Assembly (NCBI GenBank): GCA_934693165.1
Contig: CAKUUX010000010.1
Span: 20,381 to 84,380 of the forward strand
Direction: 5' to 3'
Source: an uncultured Candidatus Melainabacteria bacterium
GTDB taxonomy: Bacteria; Cyanobacteriota; Vampirovibrionia; Gastranaerophilales; Gastranaerophilaceae
DNA length: 64,000 nucleotides
Positions 1 to 8,996 of the stretch are shown here, piece by piece; position 1 is the stretch's first letter; each line of letters starts with the position of its first letter. A model generated the notes under the pieces. The model had not been told where the DNA came from and did not search any database. It was given only the letters and a program-made list of their open reading frames with translations. Both the position numbers and the translations under genes were made by a program.

Positions 1-84
1 ATTTTACTAATGCTATTTCCTGTGCCATCAAAAGATATTCTAATTAAAGAATATTATAAACGAATTAATGAGGTAATAGAGTAA
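1..84 (+). CDS. C-terminal tail of a truncated gene, possibly Hachiman HamA
   Basis: An open frame runs from the window edge to a TAA at 82-84 and encodes the last 27 residues of a protein (ending KRINEVIE). The next ATG follows after one base, so the two genes are almost certainly cotranscribed. Because the downstream gene looks like a HamB-type helicase, this would be the place for a DUF1837 (HamA) nuclease. The fragment is too short to identify by itself, so the HamA idea is inference from context. Confidence 0.5.
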   Translation: MLLMLFPVPSKDILIKEYYKRINEVIE

Positions 85-85
85 A

Positions 86-2293
86 ATGTTAGAAAAAGAT
101 TACAAAAAAATTATAAGCTGTATAAGAAATAAATCTTTTACTTGTTTAGATTATTTTTCTTTAGCAAAAGAACTTAATATTATTTTAGACGTAGAAACTT
201 CTTTTAACAAACAACTAGCAAGAAATATAGTAATTTATATAATTGATAATTGGAGCAGTGTTCCTCAAGAATTAAAAAAATTATATACTGATCTCGTTAC
301 AAAATGTGGTTTTTATCCATATCTTGAAAAGGAACAAGAAATATTTTATCTAGATAATTTAAGAGGCGAAATCTCAAAAGAATTTCATAAAGCTAATTAT
401 CTTAAAGGAAACATATATTTCCATTCAGCACAACAAGAGGTTTGTAATTTATTATTAAATACAGAGTCAAATCTTGTAATTAGTGCGCCTACAAGTTTTG
501 GGAAAAGTTTACTAATAGAGGAATTAGTTGCAAGCAATAAATATAAAAACATTGTTGTAATTCAGCCAACATTGGCATTATTAAATGAAACAAGAAATAA
601 TTTAAGAAAATACGAAGATAAATATAAAATTATTGTCAGAGTAGCCGATAAACCAGTGAAAGACAAAGGTAATTTGTTTTTATTAACTGCAGAAAGAGTT
701 ATGGAATACAAAGATATGCCTAAAATCGATATGTTTATACTTGACGAATTTTATAAAATAAGTCAAAAAAGAGATGATGAAAGATATGAAGTTTTAAATA
801 ATGCCTGTAATAAAATGCTCAATATACATAAGGCTAGATTTTATTTTTTAGGGCCACATATTGATAAGATTTCTCAAGAATTTATAGATAAATATGATGT
901 GATATTTAGAAAATATGATTATACATTAGTTGTAAATGAAGAAAATGAAATTAAAAATGGAGAAACATACTATAATGATAATAAATCTGAAATAAAAGAA
1001 AAACGTTTATTCGAAGAGCTTGTTAAATGTAATGAACAAACAATTATTTATTGTTCTTCACCACAAAAATCTACCGAAACAGCCATAAATTTTGCTAAGT
1101 ATCTAGAAAGTTTAGACTCTCGTAATTTAAATTCAGAACGAGATGTACCTTTAATTCAATGGATAAACGATAATATTTCATATAAATGGGAAATAGTTTC
1201 ATGCTTACGTCATAAAATAGGAGTTCATAATGGAATTTTCCCGAAACATATAAATGCTTCTATAATTGATTACTTTAATGATAAGAAATTTTCGTATTTA
1301 TTCTGCACTTCAACTATAATAGAGGGTGTTAATACAAATGCTAAAAATGTAATTATTTACAATAATTGGAGAGGTCCTAAACATAAGAAAATTGATTACT
1401 TTGATTATAAAAATATTAAGGGCCGTTCGGGTAGAATGTTCAAACATTATGTTGGAAATCTGTATTCTTTTTATCAAAAATTTGAAGAAGAATCAATTGA
1501 AATAGACATCCCGTTTGTAGATCAAGAAAAGCCATTAAGTAAAGAAATATTGGCCCATACTTTAGAAAATGATATTAAAGATAAAAATTCTCAGGAATAT
1601 CAAGAATTACAATCTATACCCAAAGCAGAACTTGAATTATTTAAGAAAAACGGATTAAGTATAGAAGGGCAAAAGAATATTTTAGAGTATTTAAAAGCGC
1701 ATATCAATGAAGATTATCATTTAATTAAATGGTCATATTATCCTAAATATGACCAAGCGTTATATATTCTTGAACTATGTTTTAACAATCTTTTAAAACG
1801 TACTGAAACAGGTGGTGGTGTAACTCCTAAAAAATTAGCAACATTAATAAGAAAATGTAATATAGGACAAAATCTTTATTTAATAGTAAAAAATGAAGTT
1901 AAGTATTTACATGAAACACGCGGAAATGACTATAATTATGCATTAACAGCAGGATTTCAGATTCAAAGACACTGGTTTGATTATAAACTTCCCAAATGGT
2001 TTGGATGTTTTAATGAATTACAAAAATATGTATGTAATTTATACGGATTTACTGCGGGTGATTATTCATTGTTTTTAGCAATGCTTGAAAATGATTATAT
2101 GTCACCAAGAACAAGTTTGCTAATGGAATTTGATTTGCCTAAAACTGCAATAAGGAAACTTGATAATTATATACCCGAAAAAGTAAGTGATGACGAATTT
2201 ATTCAGTATATAAAACAAAATCATCAAGATATTATAAGAAATGCGCTGTTGTCAAATTATGAATATGAACGTCTGAAAAAAGAAGTTTTGTAA
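86..2293 (+). CDS. DEAD/DEAH-box helicase, candidate Hachiman HamB
   Basis: A 735-residue superfamily 2 helicase. Walker A is SAPTSFGKS at residues 133-141, the Walker B box is the variant DEFY at 220-223, and a motif VI-like GRSGRMF lies near residue 440. The remaining ~280 residues contain no recognised domain. The form of motif I, the DEFY box, the length and the tight coupling to an upstream gene are like the helicases of two-gene Hachiman/AbpAB defence systems. Helicases of other defence systems share these motifs, so the family call is tentative while the helicase call is firm. It starts one base after the upstream stop codon. The next genes are restriction-modification genes, which supports an anti-phage role. 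Confidence 0.75.
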   Translation: MLEKDYKKIISCIRNKSFTCLDYFSLAKELNIILDVETSFNKQLARNIVIYIIDNWSSVPQELKKLYTDLVTKCGFYPYLEKEQEIFYLDNLRGEISKEFHKANYLKGNIYFHSAQQEVCNLLLNTESNLVISAPTSFGKSLLIEELVASNKYKNIVVIQPTLALLNETRNNLRKYEDKYKIIVRVADKPVKDKGNLFLLTAERVMEYKDMPKIDMFILDEFYKISQKRDDERYEVLNNACNKMLNIHKARFYFLGPHIDKISQEFIDKYDVIFRKYDYTLVVNEENEIKNGETYYNDNKSEIKEKRLFEELVKCNEQTIIYCSSPQKSTETAINFAKYLESLDSRNLNSERDVPLIQWINDNISYKWEIVSCLRHKIGVHNGIFPKHINASIIDYFNDKKFSYLFCTSTIIEGVNTNAKNVIIYNNWRGPKHKKIDYFDYKNIKGRSGRMFKHYVGNLYSFYQKFEEESIEIDIPFVDQEKPLSKEILAHTLENDIKDKNSQEYQELQSIPKAELELFKKNGLSIEGQKNILEYLKAHINEDYHLIKWSYYPKYDQALYILELCFNNLLKRTETGGGVTPKKLATLIRKCNIGQNLYLIVKNEVKYLHETRGNDYNYALTAGFQIQRHWFDYKLPKWFGCFNELQKYVCNLYGFTAGDYSLFLAMLENDYMSPRTSLLMEFDLPKTAIRKLDNYIPEKVSDDEFIQYIKQNHQDIIRNALLSNYEYERLKKEVL

Positions 2294-2358
2294 TTATTTT
2301 ACAAATATAAACCTTCACTTTCAAAGATTTATTCTTTTGTTTATACTATAATTAACCC

Positions 2359-3162
2359 ATGCAAAAGTTTTATGAAAAAAACGATATAACTTTATTTCAG
2401 GGTGATTGTATTGAGATTTTGGAGAAAGCTGCACCGGAATCTATTGATATGATTTTTGCAGATCCACCTTATATGTTATCAAATGGTGGAATATCTTGTC
2501 AAGCCGGAAAAGTTGTCTGTGTCAATAAAGGCAAATGGGATGAAAGCAAGGGTTTAGACGAAGATTTTACCTTTCATCTAAAATGGATTAATGCCTGTCG
2601 CAGAGTCTTAAAGCCAAACGGAACAATTTGGATTTCAGGAACTTATCACTCAATTTATGCTTGCGGATTTGCTTTGCAAAAATCCGGCTTTAAAATATTA
2701 AACGACATTTGTTGGTTTAAGCCAAATGCTTCACCAAATATGAGTTGCAGGTATTTTACTGCAAGCCATGAAACTTTGCTTTGGGCAAGAAAAGACCCAA
2801 AAGGTAAACATACATTCAACTATGAAACGATGAAAAATGGCGATTGGGGTGATGATGCAATCAAAAAGCCGGATAAACAAATGCGTTCGGTTTGGCAAAT
2901 TGATACTCCAAAATCTTACGAAAAAACTTTCGGGAAACATCCAACACAAAAACCTTTAGAATTGTTAAGGCGAATTATCCTTGCCTCAACGAATAAAGGA
3001 GATTTGATTTTAGACCCGTTTACAGGTAGTTCAACAACTGGTATAATGGCATTAAAGTTAGGGCGAAAATTCATCGGTATAGACTTGGAAAAAGAATACT
3101 TAGACCTTTCTGTTAAAAGGTTTGAGCAACTATTTTCAAAGAAAGATAAAGCATGGCAGTAG
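2359..3162 (+). CDS. dpnA: DNA adenine methyltransferase, DpnA-like (beta class)
   Basis: A 267-residue N6-adenine methyltransferase. The catalytic motif DPPY is at residues 35-38 and the AdoMet-binding region DPFTGSSTTG lies near the C-terminus (about residue 218), giving the circularly permuted beta-class order. Overall it resembles M.DpnA (M2.DpnII), the second methylase of DpnII systems that also modifies single-stranded GATC. A TATAAT-like -10 lies at about 2345 in the short gap after the helicase, so it may have its own promoter. Its last 10 bases overlap the next methylase gene. Together with the DpnM-like and DpnII-like genes it forms one GATC-specific system. Confidence 0.88.
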   Translation: MQKFYEKNDITLFQGDCIEILEKAAPESIDMIFADPPYMLSNGGISCQAGKVVCVNKGKWDESKGLDEDFTFHLKWINACRRVLKPNGTIWISGTYHSIYACGFALQKSGFKILNDICWFKPNASPNMSCRYFTASHETLLWARKDPKGKHTFNYETMKNGDWGDDAIKKPDKQMRSVWQIDTPKSYEKTFGKHPTQKPLELLRRIILASTNKGDLILDPFTGSSTTGIMALKLGRKFIGIDLEKEYLDLSVKRFEQLFSKKDKAWQ

Positions 3163-3992
3163 TTTTAGAACAATTGAAAAGTGAAACATATCCGATTGTT
3201 AAATGGGTTGGTGGCAAGCGTCAGCTTATGTTTGAACTAATTAAAAACATGCCAAAATCTTACAATCGTTATTTTGAGCCTTTCATTGGAGGTGGTGCTT
3301 TATTTTTTGAATTACAACCGGAACAGGCTTATATTTCTGATATGAATGAAGAGTTGATTAACCTTTATTCAATTGTTCGAGACAATGTTTATGAACTTAT
3401 TGATGATTTAAGCAAGCACGAAGTTTCAAAAGAATATTTTTTAGAAATTCGAAATATTGATAGAACTGAACAATATACAGAATTGTCAGATGTAGAAAGA
3501 GCAAGTCGTTTTATTTATTTGAATAGAACCTGCTTTAACGGTATGTATAGAGTAAATTCTCAAGGGCAATTTAATGTTCCATTTGGGCATTATAAAAACC
3601 CTCGTATAATTGACGAGAACAACCTTTTGAATTGTTCTGAACTATTAAAAAAGACTGAAATTAAATGTGCTGATTTTTCAGAAATTTTAACTAAGGTTAA
3701 AAAAGGTGATTGGGTTTATTTTGACCCACCTTATGTACCATTGAATGAGACTTCAAGTTTCACTTCTTATACTAAAGATGGTTTTGATATTAATATGCAA
3801 TTCAAACTGCGAGATGTTTGCGATGAATTGGACAATAAAGGTGTTAAATTTATGCTTTCAAATTCAGATACTAAATTAGTAAATGAATTATATGTAAATT
3901 ATGAAATTAAAAAAGTTTTTGCTTCTCGCCAAATCAATGCAAATGCAGATGGCAGAGGTAAAATTACAGAAGTTTTAGTACGCAATTATTAA
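3153..3992 (+). CDS. dpnM: Dam/DpnM-like GATC adenine methyltransferase (alpha class)
   Basis: A 279-residue Dam-family N6-adenine methyltransferase. The N-terminal AdoMet-binding signature VKWVGGKRQL is at residues 17-26, followed by FEPFIGGGALFF, and the catalytic DPPY is near residue 190, in the alpha-class order seen in Dam and M.DpnII. It should methylate the adenine of double-stranded GATC and protect host DNA from the nuclease encoded at 4583-5440. The ATG lies inside the end of the preceding methylase gene (10-base overlap), implying translational coupling. Its stop overlaps by 4 bases the end of a convergent gene. Confidence 0.92.
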   Translation: MAVVLEQLKSETYPIVKWVGGKRQLMFELIKNMPKSYNRYFEPFIGGGALFFELQPEQAYISDMNEELINLYSIVRDNVYELIDDLSKHEVSKEYFLEIRNIDRTEQYTELSDVERASRFIYLNRTCFNGMYRVNSQGQFNVPFGHYKNPRIIDENNLLNCSELLKKTEIKCADFSEILTKVKKGDWVYFDPPYVPLNETSSFTSYTKDGFDINMQFKLRDVCDELDNKGVKFMLSNSDTKLVNELYVNYEIKKVFASRQINANADGRGKITEVLVRNY

Positions 3993-4510
3993 GGTGTTGG
4001 AACTCCGGACATAAACATTGCTCTGCCGGAATAATTCCAATAGCGAATATCTTGTTCAATAAAGAACCATTTTGCTACATTTAATATTAAATCAACAGAA
4101 TAGCCGGAGCTAAATTGCAAGTTTGTATCCTCGATTTCTTTGCAATTGTAGACATTCTCTATAAGTTTATATAATTTTTCGTATTTTTCAGGAGATTCTG
4201 CTTTTTTTATTTTTAAATCATTAAAAATATTGTCATGAGAAGGATTATATTTTATGCGATTTGTGTTTGAAAAGTTTATATTTTCAACATTTATTAGGAA
4301 GTCAAAACCATTGTGAAGATTGGCAGGTCTTTCTAAATAAATTCTATTTCCGTCTTTTAATGTTTCAACAAAATAAAGATATTTTGATTGATTTTCACCA
4401 TTACCAGTTCCCGGCACCTCTTTCAAAAATTCAGCAATAACACTTTCTCTGACTTCATTTCTCGTTCCAGAATTGGAAAAGAACTTCTCTATTTTATTTG
4501 CATTAACCAT
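3989..4510 (-). CDS. Conserved-looking small protein inside the DpnII locus, function unknown
   Basis: A 173-residue soluble protein with no signal peptide or membrane segment. It begins at an ATG preceded by an AAGGGGA ribosome-binding sequence. The C-terminal part (WFFIEQDIRYWNYSGRAM) is rich in aromatic and charged residues and looks like a conserved enzyme or binding core. The gene is antisense to its neighbours and sits exactly between the methylase pair and the endonuclease, with ends overlapping the methylase stop and leaving about 70 bases before the endonuclease start. I do not recognise a named family. A regulatory or accessory role in the restriction system is inference from position. 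Confidence 0.75.
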   Translation of the reverse strand: MVNANKIEKFFSNSGTRNEVRESVIAEFLKEVPGTGNGENQSKYLYFVETLKDGNRIYLERPANLHNGFDFLINVENINFSNTNRIKYNPSHDNIFNDLKIKKAESPEKYEKLYKLIENVYNCKEIEDTNLQFSSGYSVDLILNVAKWFFIEQDIRYWNYSGRAMFMSGVPTP

Positions 4511-4582
4511 GCATTCCCCTTCTTAAAAAAATCCTATAATTTTCATGCTCATGCTATCATAAAAATATACAGGAGAATATGT

Positions 4583-5440
4583 ATGAAAAGAGATTTTAAG
4601 AGATGGTTATCTACGTTTAGAGCATGTATTGCTGACTATTGTTACTATGCAGACTTTGATAAAATTAACAAAAATGTTGATGACATAAGGGTTGAGCTCA
4701 ATATTTTAAATACTTTGGTAGGTTCAAAAAATATTGAAAAAGATTTTGGAGATATTATTAAGAAGTATCCTGAAACCTTAAAATGTATTCCTCTGCTTTT
4801 GGCAGTAAGAGCTAAAGATATCCCCGTGACTGATGCTGATGGTGAATATAATTTTTCTTTTAATAAATGCAATTACAGCATTGATGAATACAAGATGTTT
4901 ATGCGTAAAACAAAATTGTTTGACCTTCTGGAAAACCATATTGTCAGCAACTTGGTCGATTATGCAACTGGTGTCGAAACGGGACTTGATTCTAATGGAA
5001 GGAAGAATCGTGGTGGACATTTAATGGAAAATCTTGTTGAAAGTTATATTCAAAATGCAGGACTTGTTAAAAATAAAAACTATTTCAAAGAAATGTATAT
5101 CCACGAAATTGAGCGAAAATGGGGTGTTGATTTGTCAGCAATTTCTAATCAAGGCAAAATGGAAAAACGCTTTGATTTTGTAATAAAAACAGATAAACAG
5201 ATCTATGTTATTGAAACCAATTTTTATTCAAGTGGTGGTTCAAAACTCAATGAAACCGCAAGAAGTTATAAAACTCTTGCACAAGAAGTCGCAACTATAA
5301 ATGGTGTAACATTTGTTTGGTTTACAGATGGTTGCGGTTGGAATAGTGCAAGACACAATCTTGAAGAAACTTTTGATGTTTTGGATACAGTATATAATAT
5401 TCAAGATTTGGAAGATGAAATTATAAAATTACTTAGATAA
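4583..5440 (+). CDS. dpnB: Type II restriction endonuclease, DpnII-like (GATC)
   Basis: A 285-residue protein matching the DpnII/MboI endonuclease family along its length: the N-terminal WLSTFRACIADYCYYADF segment, the central LVDYATGVETGLDSNGRKNR segment, and the C-terminal NFYSSGGSKLNETARSYK segment. The putative PD-(D/E)XK core is RFDFVI (about residue 195) followed by YVIETNFY. It cleaves unmethylated GATC and pairs with the two methylases upstream. An in-frame start 65 codons earlier exists but would overlap the antisense gene. The ATG at 4583 has AGGAG eight bases upstream and gives the expected family length. Confidence 0.93.
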   Translation: MKRDFKRWLSTFRACIADYCYYADFDKINKNVDDIRVELNILNTLVGSKNIEKDFGDIIKKYPETLKCIPLLLAVRAKDIPVTDADGEYNFSFNKCNYSIDEYKMFMRKTKLFDLLENHIVSNLVDYATGVETGLDSNGRKNRGGHLMENLVESYIQNAGLVKNKNYFKEMYIHEIERKWGVDLSAISNQGKMEKRFDFVIKTDKQIYVIETNFYSSGGSKLNETARSYKTLAQEVATINGVTFVWFTDGCGWNSARHNLEETFDVLDTVYNIQDLEDEIIKLLR

Positions 5441-5447
5441 AATATTA

Positions 5448-6569
5448 TTATCTGTTATTTTCAAAAATTTCTTTTAAAGTATTATACAAATTTCTTGCGC
5501 CCATTTCACCAAGTCTAAATGCATCTTCAGAAAAATCAACTTTTTCTTTTATGATACTAAAAATAGGATAGTAATAATTTTTATCAGTTAAACAATCAAG
5601 GTTTCCTTTTGCAAGACAATAAAAGTCACTAAATAAATTCATAAATGCTGTATATCCAGTTGTTTTGCATAAAATATATTTTTCATTACCCCATTCATTT
5701 TTGAAAATTTCACTCAATGCAGTGTAATATGCCGATAACATTAAATATATTTGTTTTTGTTCAATGTTATTGTAATACTTCCAAAATATCTTTTTTTCAT
5801 ACAAATTATTAGGTAAGTCTTTTCTATTATTACCATTTCGAATAAGTAATTCCCTTAATTTTTTTGCATCCTTTTGATTGTATATATAATTAATAATAGG
5901 CTTACTGAAAGTATATTGTGAAATTATTCCTTCGGGAGATGTTTTATCTTTTTTACCTAGCATTTTTATTTTTTTATATAGAGGCCCTTCTTCATTATTA
6001 AACTTTCTTGTTATTGCATTTACAACCTGTTCGGGTGTTGTAACTTTTGATAATGCTGTTAGATCTTGCAATAAAGAAGGATTTAGTTTTGTTTGTGTTG
6101 TATTTATTACTGAAAAAATATATGCCTGATCATTAATACTGGCATCTACAAAAATTGCGACTAACAAATCAAATTTTTCAATATTTTCATCTTTAAAAGA
6201 ATATAAGCGGTGTTGCCCATCAATAATGCGAAAAGGACGTTCGTACTCATTTTCAGTATCAATATTAACTATTATTCTTTTTATTTTGTCATTTTCTCTC
6301 ATTACTGAATAGTTATCCCCAACTAATGTTCCAATAATTGTATTTGGGAATGTTGCATCAGAAGTTTTTATATATTCTTTTAAACTATTTATTTTACTTT
6401 TACTCAATTCTCTCTGTGTACCAAGATATTCTTCAAGTTCTTCATTAAATTTTCTTTCATCTGAACAAGATATTTTGAGCAAATCTTTTGCATTAACTTT
6501 TGCTATATAATATTTGCCTATTGGCTGCTCGATTTCAATTAAATTATCAATTATTAACGGTTCTATCAT
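5448..6569 (-). CDS. DGQHR-domain protein (DndB/DpdB-like family)
   Basis: A 373-residue protein with the diagnostic motif DGQHR at residues 117-121. It is followed by the typical LLVAIFVDASINDQAYIFSVINTTQTKLNPSLL region, which resembles ParB/DndB-type folds with an asparagine-threonine-rich segment. DGQHR proteins occur in DNA-modification systems (DndB of phosphorothioation, DpdB of 7-deazaguanine insertion) and as orphans in defence islands. None of the dnd or dpd partner genes is in the window. Its start follows a GAGGTACG ribosome site. The gene ends 8 bases from the converging DpnII-like gene and is preceded, with an 11-base gap, by a membrane-protein gene with which it likely forms an operon. 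Confidence 0.85.
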   Translation of the reverse strand: MIEPLIIDNLIEIEQPIGKYYIAKVNAKDLLKISCSDERKFNEELEEYLGTQRELSKSKINSLKEYIKTSDATFPNTIIGTLVGDNYSVMRENDKIKRIIVNIDTENEYERPFRIIDGQHRLYSFKDENIEKFDLLVAIFVDASINDQAYIFSVINTTQTKLNPSLLQDLTALSKVTTPEQVVNAITRKFNNEEGPLYKKIKMLGKKDKTSPEGIISQYTFSKPIINYIYNQKDAKKLRELLIRNGNNRKDLPNNLYEKKIFWKYYNNIEQKQIYLMLSAYYTALSEIFKNEWGNEKYILCKTTGYTAFMNLFSDFYCLAKGNLDCLTDKNYYYPIFSIIKEKVDFSEDAFRLGEMGARNLYNTLKEIFENNR

Positions 6570-6580
6570 TCTACGTACCT

Positions 6581-7117
6581 CTAATTTAACTCATCATCTG
6601 TTGTATTTTCCTGCGATGCTCTATTTAATGATATTTCTGTAGTTATATCATTTTCATTATTATTATATGGTGATTCTGGGTTCATAGCATATACTCCAAT
6701 AACAAAATATAATGCAACTAATATTATAAAAAGCCATAAAATAATTTCTGGCCACCCAAATTTATATAAAGGATTATATAAATTCAATGAAAAACTTATA
6801 TAAATAATAATAAAAATTACAGAAATTACTAAATTAGCACTTCGTGTTTTACTAATTGTTTTACTATATAACAATATTGTATTTGAGATTAGTATAAAAA
6901 AAGCAAAATAAAGTAGTTGTGACAGCGAAGATACACAAAAATCCTGCCACTTAGCGTTTTTTAAATTAGTTATAGCAAGAGCAATCGCAATACCTGCTAT
7001 CGGGACAAATGCTGGTAATACATAATTATACATGTGAAAATCACATCCTGCTGTTTTTAATTTTTTATGCAGAGTTTTTATTATATTATCCTTTTTTGAA
7101 GCATTTTCATTATTCAT
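6581..7117 (-). CDS. Four-helix membrane protein paired with DGQHR gene, unknown
   Basis: A 178-residue protein with a basic N-terminal segment (about 35 residues), four hydrophobic stretches (roughly residues 30-50, 62-83, 92-112 and 122-145) and a polar asparagine- and acid-rich C-terminal tail. No catalytic motif is seen. It is the first gene of a two-gene operon with the DGQHR protein and starts with an ATG in a very AT-rich promoter region. In a defence island such a pair suggests a sensor plus membrane effector, but this is inference only. It could equally be an anchor for the partner protein. Confidence 0.7.
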   Translation of the reverse strand: MNNENASKKDNIIKTLHKKLKTAGCDFHMYNYVLPAFVPIAGIAIALAITNLKNAKWQDFCVSSLSQLLYFAFFILISNTILLYSKTISKTRSANLVISVIFIIIYISFSLNLYNPLYKFGWPEIILWLFIILVALYFVIGVYAMNPESPYNNNENDITTEISLNRASQENTTDDELN

Positions 7118-7219
7118 GCAAAAATTATAACATAAACAGACATTATTCTTGTTGTTTTGTAAAATTTTTCTAATTTTATTCTTCTTTCACGCTAATGTTC
7201 GTGCAAAGGAGGTTTTATT

Positions 7220-7438
7220 ATGGAAAAGATTGGATTAAATATTGCACCATGGAGTTTAAGCAATTAAGCAAGTAGTCGGAAAATATTTATAATACTGTTT
7301 GTTATTGATTAGTTTGTTGCTAACCAACCGGAAATAGAAGAATGTTATAATCTTGCGCCGATAATTAAGCACCTACGAAATGATGCGGATGTATTGAATG
7401 AATTCTTTATAGACCACGAAAAAGAAGTTGAAATTTAA
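7220..7438 (+). pseudogene. Degraded gene remnant
   Basis: A strong ribosome site AAAGGAGG precedes an ATG at 7220, but this frame stops after 15 codons (TAA 7265-7267). Another frame is open without a start from about 7313 to a TAA at 7436-7438 and encodes an ordinary-looking protein end (ECYNLAPIIKHL ... DHEKEVEI). The pattern fits a short gene broken by frameshift and stop mutations. The family is not recognised. A 15-residue leader peptide is the alternative for the first part. The rest of the 7118-7576 gap is AT-rich with no other gene seen. Confidence 0.4.
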
Positions 7439-7576
7439 ATATCGTTTAAAAGGTGTTTAAAGGCTGTTTTAATTGTGTTCAAAATTTGTTGTGTCGAAAT
7501 GATGCGTTTTAGACATATATAATTGATGTTTCTGCTTAAAAGAGTGATGAATTGTGTAGCTTGAAAGGAGCATGAT

Positions 7577-7777
7577 ATGCTTGAAAAAGATTACAAACTT
7601 TACGGAACAAAGATTTTGAATTTAAAAACAAAAGAAATTGGATTGTTAATTTGTCTTTTGGAAAACAAATTTGCCGACAAAACAGTAGATTTTGCGACTT
7701 GTGTTGACAAAAACGGCAAACATTACAATATTGAACCTGATAATATTAGAGGGTTTGAAGATGATTTTGAAAAATAA
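7577..7777 (+). CDS. Small protein, paralogue of the transposon-leading gene at 13.3 kb
   Basis: A 66-residue protein starting at an ATG behind AAAGGAG. From residue 9 it shares YGTKILNLKTKEIGLLIC, then NKFAD, VDFATCVDK, GK.YNIE and DNIRG with the 60-residue protein encoded at 13227-13409 on the other strand. The two genes face each other across the whole Mu-like block. Similarity extends upstream of the start codons (AAGAGTGAT and a TGTGTC.AA word). The alternating short strands and turns look like a small beta barrel. The function is unknown. It could be the remnant of a second related element or a duplicated element-borne gene. Confidence 0.75.
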   Translation: MLEKDYKLYGTKILNLKTKEIGLLICLLENKFADKTVDFATCVDKNGKHYNIEPDNIRGFEDDFEK

Positions 7778-7784
7778 ATATAAA

Positions 7785-8588
7785 TCAAAAACACTCTTGT
7801 ATATCTCGAGTCCACCCTTGTTTATCATACTCAAGTTTTCCATATACGAGAGAAGTTAAAAGTTTAATTCTGTGTTTATATGGACCTTCTATAAGTCTTG
7901 CCATATACATTCTTGCAATATTTGGATATGGGCGTGGGTCACAATGGTATAATTTTCCTATTAACTTATCGACATAACTTGTGTCCACTTGTTTATCAAC
8001 TTTATCTTCATCTAACGCTTGTAAAATTGCACCCGCCAAATAATCTGCGATTTGTATGCATTTACAACTTTTATCACAAGTATATATTTTGAAATTTAAG
8101 CTACTATTTTTAGAAAAATTATTAGCTATGTTTATAATTTTATTGTAATCAAGTCTATTGTTTTCTTCAAAAAACAATTCCAAACTTATAGGTGCCGTTT
8201 CATTTCTAAACATATACAAAAATTCTTTAAATAATATTGTTACAACGTGTTCGAAAATTTCCTGATAATTTAATTTATCTTTTTGTGCCATTTTACATAT
8301 GTTTACTAATTCCATTTTATCTTGAGCAACTACAATTGAGCGAAAATTCATTTGAGCAATTTTGTTTATAAAAACATTTCTTTGGGGATGTTTATCATCA
8401 GCAAAATGAAAATATTTACTCTTCTTTAATTTTTCTTTGGTGCTATCTATTTCGGTTTCGATATTGCTTACATCATTTTCTTCAATAATAATTGCAGATA
8501 ACACAAACCAATATGAACCTCTATTGGTATCATCCTTTAAAAAGCTATTCCCTAAATCACCAGATTCATCAATAAATACTTTATACAT
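7785..8588 (-). CDS. DUF3800 domain protein
   Basis: About 267 residues. It begins MYKVFIDESGD, the hallmark N-terminus of DUF3800 proteins, which are predicted RNase H-fold enzymes with acidic residues common in phage and defence regions. A second acidic block (LELFFEENNRLDY) and the C-terminal CIQIADYLAGAI match the family pattern, where the aspartate of QIADYLAG is conserved. I chose the ATG at 8588 because a TTG six codons upstream has no ribosome site and family members begin right at the first strand. The stop is TGA, which confirms TGA as a stop codon here. No partner gene is evident. Confidence 0.85.
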   Translation of the reverse strand: MYKVFIDESGDLGNSFLKDDTNRGSYWFVLSAIIIEENDVSNIETEIDSTKEKLKKSKYFHFADDKHPQRNVFINKIAQMNFRSIVVAQDKMELVNICKMAQKDKLNYQEIFEHVVTILFKEFLYMFRNETAPISLELFFEENNRLDYNKIINIANNFSKNSSLNFKIYTCDKSCKCIQIADYLAGAILQALDEDKVDKQVDTSYVDKLIGKLYHCDPRPYPNIARMYMARLIEGPYKHRIKLLTSLVYGKLEYDKQGWTRDIQECF

Positions 8589-8637
8589 AGCTACATTATA
8601 ATACAATAAAACTAATTGTTTTTCTGTAAATCTTATC

Positions 8638-8979
8638 CTAATTTATTTGTTGGTTTATCCATTCCATAATTACTAAAACGAGGTATTCTTGTTCGGATTT
8701 GGATAGTTCTCTATATTGGGGGAATTTGTGCCATTTTTCTATACAACCGCGGCAGCAGGTGGTGGTTGCGTGTTGAGCAATAAACACAGGGTGACCTCGC
8801 ATTGGAGTTTGTTTGCCTTCATTAACAGGTTCTGCAGGTGCAACTCTGTCCCGAATAAAATCGTAGGCATGAGAATAAATAGTATCAAGTCCTTTGTCTT
8901 TGATGTATTCAAGCTCTTTTGCCCTGAGCTTAAATCTACTCCTAAATTTTGATTTTGCTAATCTATCCAATATTTCCAT
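8638..8979 (-). CDS. DUF4186 family protein
   Basis: A 113-residue protein with the features of DUF4186: basic N-terminus, then TPMRGHPVFIAQHATTTCCRGCIEKWHKFPQYREL. The paired cysteines and histidines (CCRGC ... WH, plus GHPVF..QHAT) suggest a metal-binding site. The biochemical role of the family is unknown to me. It is divergent from the nuclease-like gene at 8997 with only 17 bases between the start codons, so their promoters must overlap the coding regions. Confidence 0.85.
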   Translation of the reverse strand: MEILDRLAKSKFRSRFKLRAKELEYIKDKGLDTIYSHAYDFIRDRVAPAEPVNEGKQTPMRGHPVFIAQHATTTCCRGCIEKWHKFPQYRELSKSEQEYLVLVIMEWINQQIN

Positions 8980-8996
8980 AAATTTATGATAACATA

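Noticed and set aside
4388..4582. N-terminal extension of the DpnII-like endonuclease
   Set aside because: The extra 65 codons lie over the antisense gene, have unlike composition, and the ATG at 4583 has a proper ribosome site and family length.
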